DNA from: Crocinitomicaceae bacterium
GTDB taxonomy: Bacteria > Bacteroidota > Bacteroidia > Flavobacteriales_D > Crocinitomicaceae
Reading direction: 5' to 3'
DNA: 64,000 bases
Assembly: GCA_018402525.1 (NCBI GenBank)
Contig: JAGYIR010000009.1
Coordinates: forward strand, 186,001 to 250,000
Part shown: positions 12,039-20,657 of the stretch, piece by piece
Numbering within the stretch: the stretch's first letter is position 1
How the letters are laid out: every line of letters begins with the position of its first letter
Program-made: the position numbers and the translations under genes
The notes under the pieces: generated by a model
What the model was told of the DNA's origin: nothing
Seen by the model: the letters and a program-made list of their open reading frames with translations, nothing else
Database searches by the model: none

Positions 12039-12111
12039 CACGGGCGGTAGGATTCGAACCCACGACCAATGGTTTTGGAGACCACTACTCTACCAGCTGA
12101 GCTACACCCGT
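12039..12111 (-). tRNA. tRNA-Trp (CCA)
   Basis: A full cloverleaf of 73 nt. The acceptor stem ACGGGTG pairs with CGCCCGT (one G-T pair), the anticodon loop is CTCCAAA (anticodon CCA) and the T-loop is GGTTCGAATCC. CCA is not encoded. It lies between tuf and secE, immediately after the tuf terminator. Confidence 0.97.
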
Positions 12112-12113
12112 AT

Positions 12114-12140
12114 AAAAAGGGGAGCGAACTCCCCTTTTAT
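12114..12140 (-). terminator. strong hairpin terminator after tuf
   Basis: A 10-bp perfect stem, AAAAGGGGAG (12115-12124) with CTCCCCTTTT (12129-12138), has a TTCG tetraloop on the minus strand and ends in a T-run. The T-run touches the mature 5' end of tRNA-Trp (12111). It should reduce transcription from tuf into tRNA-Trp-secE-nusG and may also help expose the tRNA 5' end for RNase P. Confidence 0.88.
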
Positions 12141-12162
12141 ATACTTATTTATTATATCTTAA

Positions 12163-13350
12163 TTAAGATACGATCTCTGTAACCTGACCAGCACCTACTG
12201 TTCTACCACCCTCACGAATAGCGAAACGTAAACCTTTGTCCATTGCTACAGGTACAATCAATTTAACAGTAATTGAAACGTTATCTCCTGGCATAACCAT
12301 TTCACGTCCATCCGTCAAGAAAATCTCTCCAGTAACGTCAGTTGTTCTAAAGTAGAACTGTGGACGGTATTTGTTATGGAATGGAGTGTGACGTCCACCT
12401 TCTTCTTTTTTCAATACGTAGATCTCAGCTTTAAACTCAGTGTGAGGAGTTGTAGATCCTGGCTTACAAATAACCATACCACGTTTGATTTCAGATTTCT
12501 CAATACCACGTAGTAATAGACCAACGTTATCTCCAGCTTCACCTCTATCCAAGATTTTACGGAACATCTCAACACCTGTTACAGTAGACGATAATTTAAC
12601 GTCACCCATACCTAGGATGTCAACTGCTTCACCTGAATTGATAACTCCAGTTTCGATACGTCCTGTTGCAACTGTACCACGACCAGTAATCGTAAATACG
12701 TCCTCAACTGGCATCAAGAAAGGCTTATCAATATCACGTGGAGGAAGTTCGATATAAGTATCAACTGCTTCCATCAATTCGTTGATAGCGTTAACCCATT
12801 TCTCTTCACCGTTCAATGCTCCAAGAGCCGAACCAGCAATTACAGGTGCGTTATCTCCATCGTAATCGTAGAAAGAAAGCAATTCTCTTATTTCCATTTC
12901 TACCAATTCCAATAATTCCTCATCATCAACCATATCCACTTTGTTCATGAATACAACCATTCTTGGAACACCAACTTGACGTCCTAAAAGGATGTGCTCA
13001 CGCGTTTGTGGCATTGGTCCATCAGTAGCCGCAACCACCAAGATAGCACCATCCATCTGTGCAGCTCCAGTAACCATGTTCTTTACGTAATCCGCGTGAC
13101 CTGGACAGTCAACGTGTGCGTAGTGACGGTTTTTTGTAGCATACTCAATGTGAGATGTGTTAATAGTAATACCACGCTCTTTTTCTTCAGGTGCATTATC
13201 AATAGAAGAGAAGTCACGAGTTTCAGCAAGACCTTGAGATGCTAATACGCTTGATATTGCAGCAGTCAAAGTAGTTTTACCGTGATCGACGTGACCGATT
13301 GTCCCGATGTTCACGTGTGGTTTGGAGCGGTCAAAATTTTCCTTAGCCAT
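12163..13350 (-). CDS. tuf: elongation factor Tu
   Basis: The GTPase (395 aa) that delivers aminoacyl-tRNA to the ribosome. G1 is GHVDHGKT, the switch II region is [12 protein letters not shown], and the guanine motif is NKVD. Domains 2 and 3 are complete, ending [13 protein letters not shown]. It is flanked by tRNA genes (Thr-GGT upstream, Trp downstream), an arrangement shared with many Bacteroidota. No separate promoter was recognised, so it is probably transcribed from the tRNA cluster promoter. Confidence 0.99.
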   Translation of the reverse strand: MAKENFDRSKPHVNIGTIGHVDHGKTTLTAAISSVLASQGLAETRDFSSIDNAPEEKERGITINTSHIEYATKNRHYAHVDCPGHADYVKNMVTGAAQMDGAILVVAATDGPMPQTREHILLGRQVGVPRMVVFMNKVDMVDDEELLELVEMEIRELLSFYDYDGDNAPVIAGSALGALNGEEKWVNAINELMEAVDTYIELPPRDIDKPFLMPVEDVFTITGRGTVATGRIETGVINSGEAVDILGMGDVKLSSTVTGVEMFRKILDRGEAGDNVGLLLRGIEKSEIKRGMVICKPGSTTPHTEFKAEIYVLKKEEGGRHTPFHNKYRPQFYFRTTDVTGEIFLTDGREMVMPGDNVSITVKLIVPVAMDKGLRFAIREGGRTVGAGQVTEIVS

Positions 13351-13440
13351 TGTTCTGTGTGTTTCTTAGTTAAAAAATAAACTTTTATATATACAAAATT
13401 CCACCCTACTTGAGTGAAAAAATTTTCAATCATTTCTTAG

Positions 13441-13512
13441 AGCCAATGACGAGAATTGAACTCGTGACCTCTTCCTTACCAAGGAAGCGCTCTACCCCTG
13501 AGCTACATCGGC
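13441..13512 (-). tRNA. tRNA-Thr (GGT)
   Basis: A 72-nt cloverleaf. The acceptor GCCGATG pairs with CATTGGC, the anticodon loop TTGGTAA gives anticodon GGT, and the T-arm contains GTTCAATTC. The 3' CCA is not encoded. It is the last tRNA before tuf. Confidence 0.97.
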
Positions 13513-13533
13513 ACTTTGCCTTTAAAAAAATTG

Positions 13534-13606
13534 AGCGGGAGACGAGATTCGAACTCGCGACCCTCAGCTTGGAAGGCTGACGCTCTACCAACTGAGCTAC
13601 TCCCGC
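13534..13606 (-). tRNA. tRNA-Gly (TCC)
   Basis: A 73-nt cloverleaf. The acceptor GCGGGAG pairs with CTCCCGC, and the anticodon loop CTTCCAA gives TCC. The T-loop GTTCGAATC is present. CCA is not encoded. Confidence 0.97.
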
Positions 13607-13630
13607 TTATTATATGCGATAAAAACACTG

Positions 13631-13712
13631 TGGGGAGAGCAGGATTCGAACCTGCGAAGGTGAAACCAGCAGATTTACAGTCTGCCCTCGTTGGCCGCTT
13701 GAGTATCTCCCC
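13631..13712 (-). tRNA. tRNA-Tyr (GTA)
   Basis: An 82-nt class II tRNA with a long variable arm. The acceptor GGGGAGA pairs with TCTCCCC, and the anticodon loop CTGTAAA gives GTA. CCA is not encoded. Confidence 0.97.
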
Positions 13713-13723
13713 TAAGAACTTTG

Positions 13724-13797
13724 AGCCGATGGAGGGACTCGAACCCCCGACCTGCTGATTACAAATCAGCTGCTCTAGCCAGCTGAGCTACATCGGC
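13724..13797 (-). tRNA. tRNA-Thr (TGT)
   Basis: A 74-nt cloverleaf. The acceptor GCCGATG pairs with CATCGGC, and the anticodon loop TTTGTAA gives TGT. It is the first gene of the tRNA-tuf-rpo transcript and shares its acceptor and D-arm sequence closely with the second tRNA-Thr 212 nt downstream. Confidence 0.97.
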
Positions 13798-13860
13798 ACT
13801 TAAGTGTTTTTATCAGTATTTTAAAGAACTTTTAATTGTTTTCCCTTCAATTAGGGAGTG

Positions 13861-13891
13861 CAAATTTATGAAAGAATTTCTTTATAACAAG
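13861..13891 (-). promoter_or_regulatory. promoter of the tRNA-tuf-secE-rpo operon
   Basis: On the minus strand CTTG (13891-13888), a 19-nt spacer and TAAATTTG (13868-13861) match the Bacteroidota -33 TTTG / -7 TAnnTTTG consensus. Transcription would begin near 13855, about 60 nt ahead of tRNA-Thr. Confidence 0.75.
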
Positions 13892-13909
13892 CATATTTTA
13901 TTTTTTTTT

Positions 13910-13943
13910 CAAAAAAAGATGGGGAGTGATTAACTCCCCATCT
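13910..13943 (-). terminator. terminator after hpf
   Basis: A perfect 11-bp stem, AGATGGGGAGT (13917-13927) with ACTCCCCATCT (13933-13943), has a 5-nt loop and is followed on the minus strand by seven T. It ends the rpsU-xerC-hpf transcript just upstream of the tRNA operon promoter. Confidence 0.92.
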
Positions 13944-13965
13944 CTAAATGCTTTAAAAATAAGCA

Positions 13966-14259
13966 TTAACTTACTTTCTCCTTATGGCGTGAAACTTGTT
14001 TTTTTAGTGCTTGAACTGCAAGATCTGCTGCTTCTTCAAAACTTTTACACTGCTTTCTAGCGAACAATTCATTGCCTGGTAACAAAATTTTGACCTCAGC
14101 AACTTTATTCTCATTGCTCTCATTATTTTCAAGCTTCAAATACACGTCACTTGCAATAATGTTATCGTACATTAACTCCAATTTGCCAATTTTTTCTCGA
14201 ATGAAGTTGATCAACTTCTGGTCTGCTGTAAAATTTACGGTGTTTACTCTAAAATCCAT
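13966..14259 (-). CDS. hpf: ribosome hibernation-promoting factor (short form, HPF/YfiA family)
   Basis: A 97-aa protein of the sigma-54 modulation / S30EA family. It binds the 30S decoding site and inactivates ribosomes in stationary phase. It starts MDFRVNTVNFTADQKLINFI and ends with a basic helix (FEEAADLAVQALKKQVSRHK). It lacks the C-terminal dimerisation domain of long HPF. It lies 4 nt after xerC with the terminator just behind it. rpsU, xerC and hpf in this order are common in the phylum. Confidence 0.92.
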   Translation of the reverse strand: MDFRVNTVNFTADQKLINFIREKIGKLELMYDNIIASDVYLKLENNESNENKVAEVKILLPGNELFARKQCKSFEEAADLAVQALKKQVSRHKEKVS

Positions 14260-14263
14260 GACC

Positions 14264-15139
14264 TTACTTTTTATGTCCCCGTGGGTGGGACTGTGAATAA
14301 ATACTTGTTAATTGCGCAAACGAGTTATGGGTATATATTTGAGTTGCTGATAAATTTGCATGCCCTAATATCTCCTTCAATACTTCTAACCCAGCACCAT
14401 TGTTTAACATATGCGTTGCAAAGGTATGTCTCAGTATGTGAGGACTCTTCTTCCGTAACCCTGTCACCCTTCCAAGGTAATCATTTATTTTTCTATAGAC
14501 AAACTTCGGATATAGTTTTTTACCACTTTTTAACACTAGCAGGCAATCGGTCTGAACGTTGATTTCACTTTTTAAATTTTCGTACCTTTTTATGTGGTTG
14601 AATAGCTCTGTTGATATAGGAATGATTCGCTCTTTATTGCGTTTTCCAAGGACTTTAATTTTATCCAATTGAATGTTGCCGCTTTTAAGTTCCACCAGTT
14701 CATTTGATCGCATTCCAGTTTGATACAGAAGTTCAAATATGAGATGGTCACGCATCCCTTCAAAGTCATCTTCAAATAGTGATTCCATTTTTTCGACTTC
14801 AAGTTCATTCTCCTGAGCAAATGATGGAATTTGTTTTTTTGTTTTTGGACCAACCACTGTTTGCGTTGGGTTCATTTGAATAATTCCCTCCTTGGACAAC
14901 CATTTAAAATAGGTTCTTAATGAGGATAATTTTCTATTGACTGAAGAAGGCGATATATCCTTTTCAAGCAGCTCAACCATCCAACCACGTATCACTTTGC
15001 TGTTAATCTCAGAAATTGAATGCTTGTCGACTGCGCCTATGAACTCAAAAAATTGAGTAAGGTCTTTATTATACGCAAGGGTCGTGTGTTCTGAAAATCG
15101 CTTTTCAGTCTGAGCATACTTCAAAAAATCATCGCGCAT
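14264..15139 (-). CDS. xerC: tyrosine recombinase XerC-like
   Basis: A site-specific recombinase (291 aa) expected to resolve chromosome dimers at dif. It has an N-terminal SAM-like core-binding domain and a C-terminal catalytic domain with the Arg of YQTGMRSNEL, the Lys of KVLGKRNKER, the HILRHTFATHML box, the second His in ILGHANLSATQIY, and the Tyr nucleophile (IYTH). The ATG at 15137-15139 (MRDDFLKY) is preferred, because the upstream ATG at 15154 lies in the loop of the rpsU terminator hairpin. The chosen start codon follows that terminator's T-run directly, so expression requires read-through from rpsU. Confidence 0.93.
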   Translation of the reverse strand: MRDDFLKYAQTEKRFSEHTTLAYNKDLTQFFEFIGAVDKHSISEINSKVIRGWMVELLEKDISPSSVNRKLSSLRTYFKWLSKEGIIQMNPTQTVVGPKTKKQIPSFAQENELEVEKMESLFEDDFEGMRDHLIFELLYQTGMRSNELVELKSGNIQLDKIKVLGKRNKERIIPISTELFNHIKRYENLKSEINVQTDCLLVLKSGKKLYPKFVYRKINDYLGRVTGLRKKSPHILRHTFATHMLNNGAGLEVLKEILGHANLSATQIYTHNSFAQLTSIYSQSHPRGHKK

Positions 15140-15164
15140 AAAAAAAGGAGCCATATAGCTCCTT
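15140..15164 (-). terminator. terminator/attenuator between rpsU and xerC
   Basis: AAGGAGC and GCTCCTT (15145-15151 and 15158-15164) form a 7-bp stem with a 6-nt loop, followed on the minus strand by seven T that run directly into the xerC start codon. It probably makes most transcripts rpsU only. Confidence 0.8.
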
Positions 15165-15193
15165 AACGTATTTTTAGATAATTATGTTTCAAA

Positions 15194-15385
15194 TTAAATC
15201 TCAGCAGACTGCATTCGTTGCTTATAGGCAGCACGAATTTTCTCTTGTCTTTTAATTACAGAAGGTTTCGTAAACTCGCGACGCTCTCTCAATTCTCTCA
15301 TCACTTTCGTTTTCTCGAATTTCTTCTTGTACTTCTTAATCGCTCTTTCGATGTTTTCTCCTTCTTTAACTGGAATAATTAACAT
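15194..15385 (-). CDS. rpsU: 30S ribosomal protein S21
   Basis: A 63-aa, very basic small-subunit protein beginning MLIIPVKEGENIERAIKKYK with the usual RELRERREFTKPS segment. It is needed for initiation near the 3' end of 16S rRNA. It is the first gene of the rpsU-xerC-hpf unit and has its own promoter about 90 nt upstream. Confidence 0.97.
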   Translation of the reverse strand: MLIIPVKEGENIERAIKKYKKKFEKTKVMRELRERREFTKPSVIKRQEKIRAAYKQRMQSAEI

Positions 15386-15471
15386 ATCTTATTCTATTTA
15401 ATCTTTTATATCTCTTCGAATTCTAACTGTTTCCTCTTCAAAATCAATCTACTCTCAGCTGAATTGGACGG

Positions 15472-15501
15472 CAAATATACAACTATAAATTAAATTGCAA
15501 C
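15472..15501 (-). promoter_or_regulatory. promoter of rpsU
   Basis: On the minus strand GTTG (15501-15498), 18 nt and then TATATTTG (15479-15472), a perfect -7 TAnnTTTG element. Confidence 0.65.
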
Positions 15502-15505
15502 ACCT

Positions 15506-16645
15506 TTATTTTAAAATTTCTCTCGAAATCACAACTTTTTGTATCTCGGAGGTTCCTTCTCCAATGGTCATCAACTTTGCATCACGTAAATACTTCTCCG
15601 CTGGATATTCTTTCGTGTAACCGTATCCTCCCATAATTTGAACAGCTTCATTGCCACATTTTACCGCCACTTCACTGGCGTAATATTTGGCGTATGCACC
15701 TTCCTTGGTCATTGGAAGTTTGTTGTTTTTCATATAAGCTGCTTGAAACGTCAACAATTCTGCTGCTTCGACTTCAGTCGCCATATCTGCTAGCTTAAAA
15801 GCAATGGCTTGAAATGAACCAATCGGCTTTCCGAATTGCTCTCTTTCCTTTGCATACTTCACTGATGCTTCGTATGCTCCACGTGCAACACCACAACTTA
15901 AAGCGGCGATTGAAATTCTTCCGCCATCCAGTACTTGCATAGCTTGAATAAATCCTTGTCCGACTTCACCAATAACATTATCTTCCGGAACACGTACGTT
16001 ATCGAAAATCAATTCGGCAGTCTCACTTGCACGAACTCCTAATTTATCTTTGATCTTCACTGCTGAAAATCCTGGTGTTCCTTTTTCAATAATGAAAGCT
16101 GTGATTCCTTTGCTGTCAAGTAATTCACCTGTTCGAACTAAAACGACAGAAACATCTCCTGAAAGCCCATGAGTAATCCAGTTTTTTGCCCCATTGATCA
16201 CCCACTCATTCCCCTCTTTCACTGCAGTAGTTTTCATACGCATTGCGTCTGAACCTGTATTTGGTTCTGTCAACCCCCATGCGCCAATAAATTCGCCCGA
16301 CGCCAATTTCGGAAGGTACTTTTGTTTTTGTGCTTCAGTCCCGTGGTAATAAATATGCCCTGTACACAATGAATTATGCGCTGCAACACTTAAACCTACT
16401 CCACCGCAGACTTTACCTAGCTCCATCAATGCTGTTGCATACTCGAAGTAACCAAATCCACTTCCACCATATTGCTCAGGAATATAAATTCCTAGCAATC
16501 CAAGTTCACCCATTTTTTTCATGGTATCGACAGGGAAAAATTCCTCGTCATCCCACTTGTTCATATTTGGTCGGATTTCCTTCTCTGCAAAGTCTCGCAC
16601 CATTTGTGCAATCATTTCTTGATTTTCGTTTAAGTCGAAATTCAT
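15506..16645 (-). CDS. acyl-CoA dehydrogenase (short-chain/butyryl type)
   Basis: A flavoprotein (379 aa) that oxidises acyl-CoA to trans-2-enoyl-CoA in fatty-acid or branched-chain amino-acid breakdown. N-terminal, middle (WGLTEPNTGSDA, FAD-binding) and C-terminal domains are all complete. The signature GGYGYTKEYPAEKYLRDAK and the catalytic Glu in TIGEGTSEIQ are present. Length and motif set fit the short/branched-chain group. Exact substrate cannot be told. It starts 37 nt before apt with no terminator between. Confidence 0.93.
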   Translation of the reverse strand: MNFDLNENQEMIAQMVRDFAEKEIRPNMNKWDDEEFFPVDTMKKMGELGLLGIYIPEQYGGSGFGYFEYATALMELGKVCGGVGLSVAAHNSLCTGHIYYHGTEAQKQKYLPKLASGEFIGAWGLTEPNTGSDAMRMKTTAVKEGNEWVINGAKNWITHGLSGDVSVVLVRTGELLDSKGITAFIIEKGTPGFSAVKIKDKLGVRASETAELIFDNVRVPEDNVIGEVGQGFIQAMQVLDGGRISIAALSCGVARGAYEASVKYAKEREQFGKPIGSFQAIAFKLADMATEVEAAELLTFQAAYMKNNKLPMTKEGAYAKYYASEVAVKCGNEAVQIMGGYGYTKEYPAEKYLRDAKLMTIGEGTSEIQKVVISREILK

Positions 16646-16681
16646 CGTTGTTTTCTATTTAAAATTGTTGATTAGTCATTT

Positions 16682-17212
16682 TTAATAAGTCGCTAAATTA
16701 ACAATATTGTCAGAAAATGATGTTAATTTTTTGATTCCATCCAAAAAACTTAATTCCACCAGGAAATTGAAGCCGTGAATTGCTCCTCCAGACTTTGTAA
16801 TGAGTACAGCTGCAGCTTCTGCTGACCCACCTGTGGCCAATAAATCATCGTGGAGTAAAATGCGTTGCCCAGGTTTTAGAGCATCTGTATGCATTTCAAT
16901 GGATGCCGTACCGTACTCGAGTGCATAATCGTGACTGATTTTATCATACGGAAGCTTGCCCTTTTTACGAACTAGGATAAATGGAATCCCCAAACGCATC
17001 GCGAGTGGATAACCAAACAAAAAACCACGACTTTCAATGCCAGCAATAGCATCGATAGACTGATTTTGATAGACTTCAACCAGATGATTTAACACCAAAT
17101 TGGATAGTTCTGGATTCATCATGATAGGAGTGATATCCTTAAACATGATTCCCGGCTTAGGGAAATCAGGCACGTCTCTGATGCTCTGCTTTAATAATTG
17201 TTCGATATTCAT
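16682..17212 (-). CDS. apt: adenine phosphoribosyltransferase
   Basis: A 176-aa purine salvage enzyme making AMP from adenine and PRPP. The PRPP-binding loop is seen in ILLHDDLLATGGSAEAA, and the adenine pocket region in GIESRGFLFGYPLA. Its ATG overlaps the stop codon of the upstream ComEA-like gene by 4 nt (ATGA), implying translational coupling. Confidence 0.96.
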   Translation of the reverse strand: MNIEQLLKQSIRDVPDFPKPGIMFKDITPIMMNPELSNLVLNHLVEVYQNQSIDAIAGIESRGFLFGYPLAMRLGIPFILVRKKGKLPYDKISHDYALEYGTASIEMHTDALKPGQRILLHDDLLATGGSAEAAAVLITKSGGAIHGFNFLVELSFLDGIKKLTSFSDNIVNLATY

Positions 17213-18057
17213 TTACATTCCAGATAGGGCGCTATTTTATTGAATAGTTCCTGATTTATAATTTTTGATTCTTTGATATCACTGACTTTAGTATAGGACT
17301 GTCGCTGTGCTCTCATTTTAACTATCGAATTGGCAACAGCATAAGATATGTACGGATGATTCTTTAATTCCTCAACCGTAGCAGTATTAATATTTAGTGG
17401 CGATAACTTCGGTGATAATGTGATTTGTCCCTTTATCTTTTCAAATTTCTCATTGTCAAAATTCCAAATTTCTAACAATTGTTGTGACGAAGTATAACCT
17501 CCCAATTGATTACGATATTCCACTATTTTTTTTGCAAAATAAGGTCCAATACCTGGAAGCGCTTCCAATTCTTCTTGATTCGATGAATTAATATCAACAA
17601 TCACTTGAACGCGTTTCTCGTATTCCTTTGCTTCAAATTGTTTAGGCGTCGAATAAATAATTGAGTCCTTTATCAGGCGAAACAGTTGCTCTGGAATGAC
17701 AAATATAGAAGCTAACTCGTCCTCTGAGCGAATTCCGCGTTTTGAAAATTTGACCACGATCTCCGCTTGCTTATGAGATAACCCCAATTGTTCCCAATCA
17801 GGTGCCGAATAAGTTTTAGGGTCAAATTTGGCCCTGGGAGCACTGAACCTACTTTTTTTCGGCTTCTTTTGTGCGAATCCCTTTGATTTCTGCTTATTCT
17901 TTACAATATCTAAATGCAACTCTTTGGCCTCTGTGAAGCTAATAGATATGTCTTGATTCGAAAATGAACTAGTTAAAACGCGCGGTGTTATCACTATCAA
18001 TAAACATAAGACAATAAGCCAAAAAACGGCTCTTCTATTGCGCTTAGAGATTGGCAT
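17209..18057 (-). CDS. ComEA-like helix-hairpin-helix protein
   Basis: A 282-aa protein with an N-terminal membrane anchor (residues about 10-30, after a short basic start) and a basic linker. The C-terminal part contains two helix-hairpin-helix repeats (EALPGIGPYFAKKIVEYR, and INTATVEELKNHPYISYAVA). This resembles ComEA DNA receptors for natural transformation, but the long middle region also has a degenerate HhH repeat (LSHKQAEIVVKFSKRG). DNA binding at the outer face of the inner membrane is an inference. It overlaps apt by 4 nt. Confidence 0.8.
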   Translation of the reverse strand: MPISKRNRRAVFWLIVLCLLIVITPRVLTSSFSNQDISISFTEAKELHLDIVKNKQKSKGFAQKKPKKSRFSAPRAKFDPKTYSAPDWEQLGLSHKQAEIVVKFSKRGIRSEDELASIFVIPEQLFRLIKDSIIYSTPKQFEAKEYEKRVQVIVDINSSNQEELEALPGIGPYFAKKIVEYRNQLGGYTSSQQLLEIWNFDNEKFEKIKGQITLSPKLSPLNINTATVEELKNHPYISYAVANSIVKMRAQRQSYTKVSDIKESKIINQELFNKIAPYLECK

Positions 18058-18065
18058 CGTTACCG

Positions 18066-19673
18066 TTACTTTTTCTTTATCGCCTTCTTGTAGCGAATTA
18101 ACTCTTCTCGAACCCTCGGAGCTAAAATAATTAAACCTATGACGTTCGGAAATACCATGGCAAAAATCATGGCGTCTGAGAAATCAATCACTGCACCGAG
18201 GCTAATAGAGGCTCCAACAACAATAAAGAAAACAAACAACGCCTTGTATATAATGTCTGTAACTCTACCTTTTCCAAATAAAAATTTCCAAGCTTGTAGT
18301 CCATAATACGACCAAGAAAGCATGGTTGAAATTGCAAAAAGAATGACTGCAATTGTTAAAACAATAGAAAAATTTGGAATGACAGAGTCAAATGCCACAG
18401 AAGTTAAATCCACACCACCCAAATGCTCACCTGTATTCATGACCACATTTTTTGTAGCATCGAGATTTCCATAATCAAACAAACCAAATTTTAGGTTCGT
18501 CACGATCATCACGAGCGCCGTCATAGTGCAAATAACCACTGTATCAATGAACGGTTCCAACAAGGCAACAATACCTTCACTAGCCGCATATTTAGTTTTA
18601 ACTGCTGAGTGAGCGATTGCCGCAGATCCTACTCCGGCTTCATTTGAAAAAGCAGCTCGTTGAAATCCTACAATCAACACGCCAATAAACCCGCCTATTC
18701 CAGCGTCCAAGTTAAAGGCACCATCGAAAATCAAACCAAAGGATGCTGGAATCAAGGAATAATTCATACTTAGAATAACAAGTGCTGCCAAAACGTAAAT
18801 TACCGCCATGAAAGGCACAACTTTCTCTGTTACTTTTCCAATCTTCTTGATTCCACCAATAATGACAAATCCTACAATAATTGCAACAACGATCCCAAAA
18901 AAGAAACTTGCATAACCTGATTCAAAACCTGCCATTTTGGTAAATTGCGAAGCAGCTTGATTGGCTTGAAACATATTTCCACCTCCAAACGATCCACCAA
19001 CGGCCATGATAGCAAAGAAAATTGCCAGTCCCTTACCTAATTTCGCAAGACCTCTCTCTTTTAATCCTTTGGATAAATAATACATCGGTCCGCCGTGCAC
19101 CGTTCCATCAGCATCAATGTCTCGATACTTAACTCCTAGCGTACATTCAACAAATTTCGAAGCCATCCCTATAAAACCTGCTACAATCATCCAAAATGTT
19201 GCACCCGGTCCACCCATAGCAATTGCAACAGCCACACCAGCAATATTCCCTAAACCGACAGTTGCAGATAAGGCTGCTGTCAATGCTTGAAAATGGGTAA
19301 CTTCCCCATCGTTTCCTTCAACTTTAATCGTATCTGGTAAATCTCCCTCGTTCGTATTTATGTTGTCCTCATCAATGTATGCATCATGATGATCGACATC
19401 ATCATATTTTCCGCCCACAATTCGAATCGCAGTGCGAAATAATCGAATATTTGGGAATCTAAAATAGAAAGTGAAAAATAATGCGCCTCCTATCAAAACC
19501 AACAATACGATGGGCACATCAGTTCCAATAATATTAATTGGATAAAAAATATAACTTCCCAAAAAGTCAGCTATTGGTCGAAAGAAAGCATCAATTTTTT
19601 GATCGACTCCTTGCTCTTGCGCAAAATTGATAAATGGAAACATAGTAGCGAATACTCCTAAAAGTAATTTCAT
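18066..19673 (-). CDS. alanine/glycine:sodium (cation) symporter, AGCS family
   Basis: A polytopic inner-membrane transporter (535 aa, about 10-11 hydrophobic segments). Family signatures include TVGLGNIAGVAVAIAMGGPG and GGPMYYLSKGL. An acidic cytoplasmic insert of about 35 residues (YDDVDHHDAYIDEDN onward) follows the first transmembrane segments. It lies 8 nt upstream of the ComEA-like gene and has a recognisable promoter. Substrate is predicted to be alanine or glycine with sodium. Confidence 0.93.
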   Translation of the reverse strand: MKLLLGVFATMFPFINFAQEQGVDQKIDAFFRPIADFLGSYIFYPINIIGTDVPIVLLVLIGGALFFTFYFRFPNIRLFRTAIRIVGGKYDDVDHHDAYIDEDNINTNEGDLPDTIKVEGNDGEVTHFQALTAALSATVGLGNIAGVAVAIAMGGPGATFWMIVAGFIGMASKFVECTLGVKYRDIDADGTVHGGPMYYLSKGLKERGLAKLGKGLAIFFAIMAVGGSFGGGNMFQANQAASQFTKMAGFESGYASFFFGIVVAIIVGFVIIGGIKKIGKVTEKVVPFMAVIYVLAALVILSMNYSLIPASFGLIFDGAFNLDAGIGGFIGVLIVGFQRAAFSNEAGVGSAAIAHSAVKTKYAASEGIVALLEPFIDTVVICTMTALVMIVTNLKFGLFDYGNLDATKNVVMNTGEHLGGVDLTSVAFDSVIPNFSIVLTIAVILFAISTMLSWSYYGLQAWKFLFGKGRVTDIIYKALFVFFIVVGASISLGAVIDFSDAMIFAMVFPNVIGLIILAPRVREELIRYKKAIKKK

Positions 19674-19713
19674 AAGTATGGTCTTGTTTTTTTTAGTTCA
19701 TTCTTAGTTCAAA

Positions 19714-19744
19714 CAAATATAACAATATAATTGAAGTGCTAAAA
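19714..19744 (-). promoter_or_regulatory. promoter of the AGCS symporter gene
   Basis: On the minus strand TTTT (19744-19741), 19 nt, then TATATTTG (19721-19714), a perfect -7 element about 40 nt before the ATG. Confidence 0.65.
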
Positions 19745-19769
19745 GTGTAAGCTATGAACGGTTTGAAAT

Positions 19770-20657
19770 CTATTTAAACAGCAACCCCAACGATTCTTCC
19801 AGTGTTTTGGGATTGTAATCCAATTCTTGTTTTGCTTTTGTTAAATCAAAACCTGTTTTTGGTGGCCGCTTTGCAGGTTGATTTAATTCAGTACTTGAAA
19901 TGCGCTTTACGTTTTTCATCGAATAATGGAGGTGGTTTGCTATGCGCTCAACAATGGTGTATATAGACAATGTCTCTGGTCCTGAAATATGAAAGATGCC
20001 CAATTTATCACGCAATACAATTTCTGCACATGCTTCTGCTAAATCCTCGACAAAGGTGGGGGCTCGAAATTGATCGTCAATGACATTGATGGATGTCCCA
20101 TTTTGCAGTGCCTCTTTCGCCCACAAAATCAAGTTAGATCGTGACAGATTATTACCAATTCCATACACGATAATGGTTCTTACAATCGACCAATTGGAGT
20201 AACTGCTAGCATTAAGAATTGTCTCAGCGTCCAGTTTTGATTGTCCGTAGATACTGATTGGAGCGGGAGTATCCATTTCTGAATAATTTCCAGTTGCGCC
20301 ATCAAACACAAAATCAGTTGACACCAATTGAAAGTGTATATTTCGTGCAGCGCAAGCTTCAAAAAGATAGGCGCTTGCTTGGACGTTCACCTCGCGACAT
20401 TCATGCTCGTTCAGTTCGCAATAATCGACGTTAGTGATCGCAGCAGTGTGAATAACATGCGTTGGGTTAGTTCTATCAAACACTTGGGTTACTTCAGAAA
20501 GCTGGGTAATATCCAACGGGAAGTAGTATTCATTAGGACAATTCTCATTGCGATTCGTTCCTTTGGAAGTCGCCACGAAATCAATTTGGCGCGTTTGAAA
20601 GTATGTAACCAACTTCTGTCCTAACAAACCATTTGAACCTGTAATTAAAATTCTCAT
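19770..20657 (-). CDS. SDR-family sugar-nucleotide reductase (RmlD-like)
   Basis: A 295-aa extended short-chain dehydrogenase. It has the Rossmann motif GSNGLLGQKLV at residues 7-17, the catalytic Ser/Tyr/Lys region with STDFVFDG and YGQSKLDAE, and the C-terminal NAD(P)-sugar binding part. It resembles dTDP-4-dehydrorhamnose reductase (RmlD). No other rml genes are nearby, so the substrate is uncertain. Its ATG overlaps the K+ channel stop by 4 nt, so the two are co-translated. Confidence 0.85.
   Translation of the reverse strand: MRILITGSNGLLGQKLVTYFQTRQIDFVATSKGTNRNENCPNEYYFPLDITQLSEVTQVFDRTNPTHVIHTAAITNVDYCELNEHECREVNVQASAYLFEACAARNIHFQLVSTDFVFDGATGNYSEMDTPAPISIYGQSKLDAETILNASSYSNWSIVRTIIVYGIGNNLSRSNLILWAKEALQNGTSINVIDDQFRAPTFVEDLAEACAEIVLRDKLGIFHISGPETLSIYTIVERIANHLHYSMKNVKRISSTELNQPAKRPPKTGFDLTKAKQELDYNPKTLEESLGLLFK

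Noticed and set aside
13441-13797. tRNA cluster as an integration site for a mobile element
   Set aside because: No partial tRNA copy, integrase or repeat lies beside the cluster, and the gene order is standard.
14264-15139. xerC as part of an integron or mobile element
   Set aside because: It is flanked by rpsU and hpf in the order usual for Bacteroidota and is the chromosomal dif-type recombinase; no att sites were seen.
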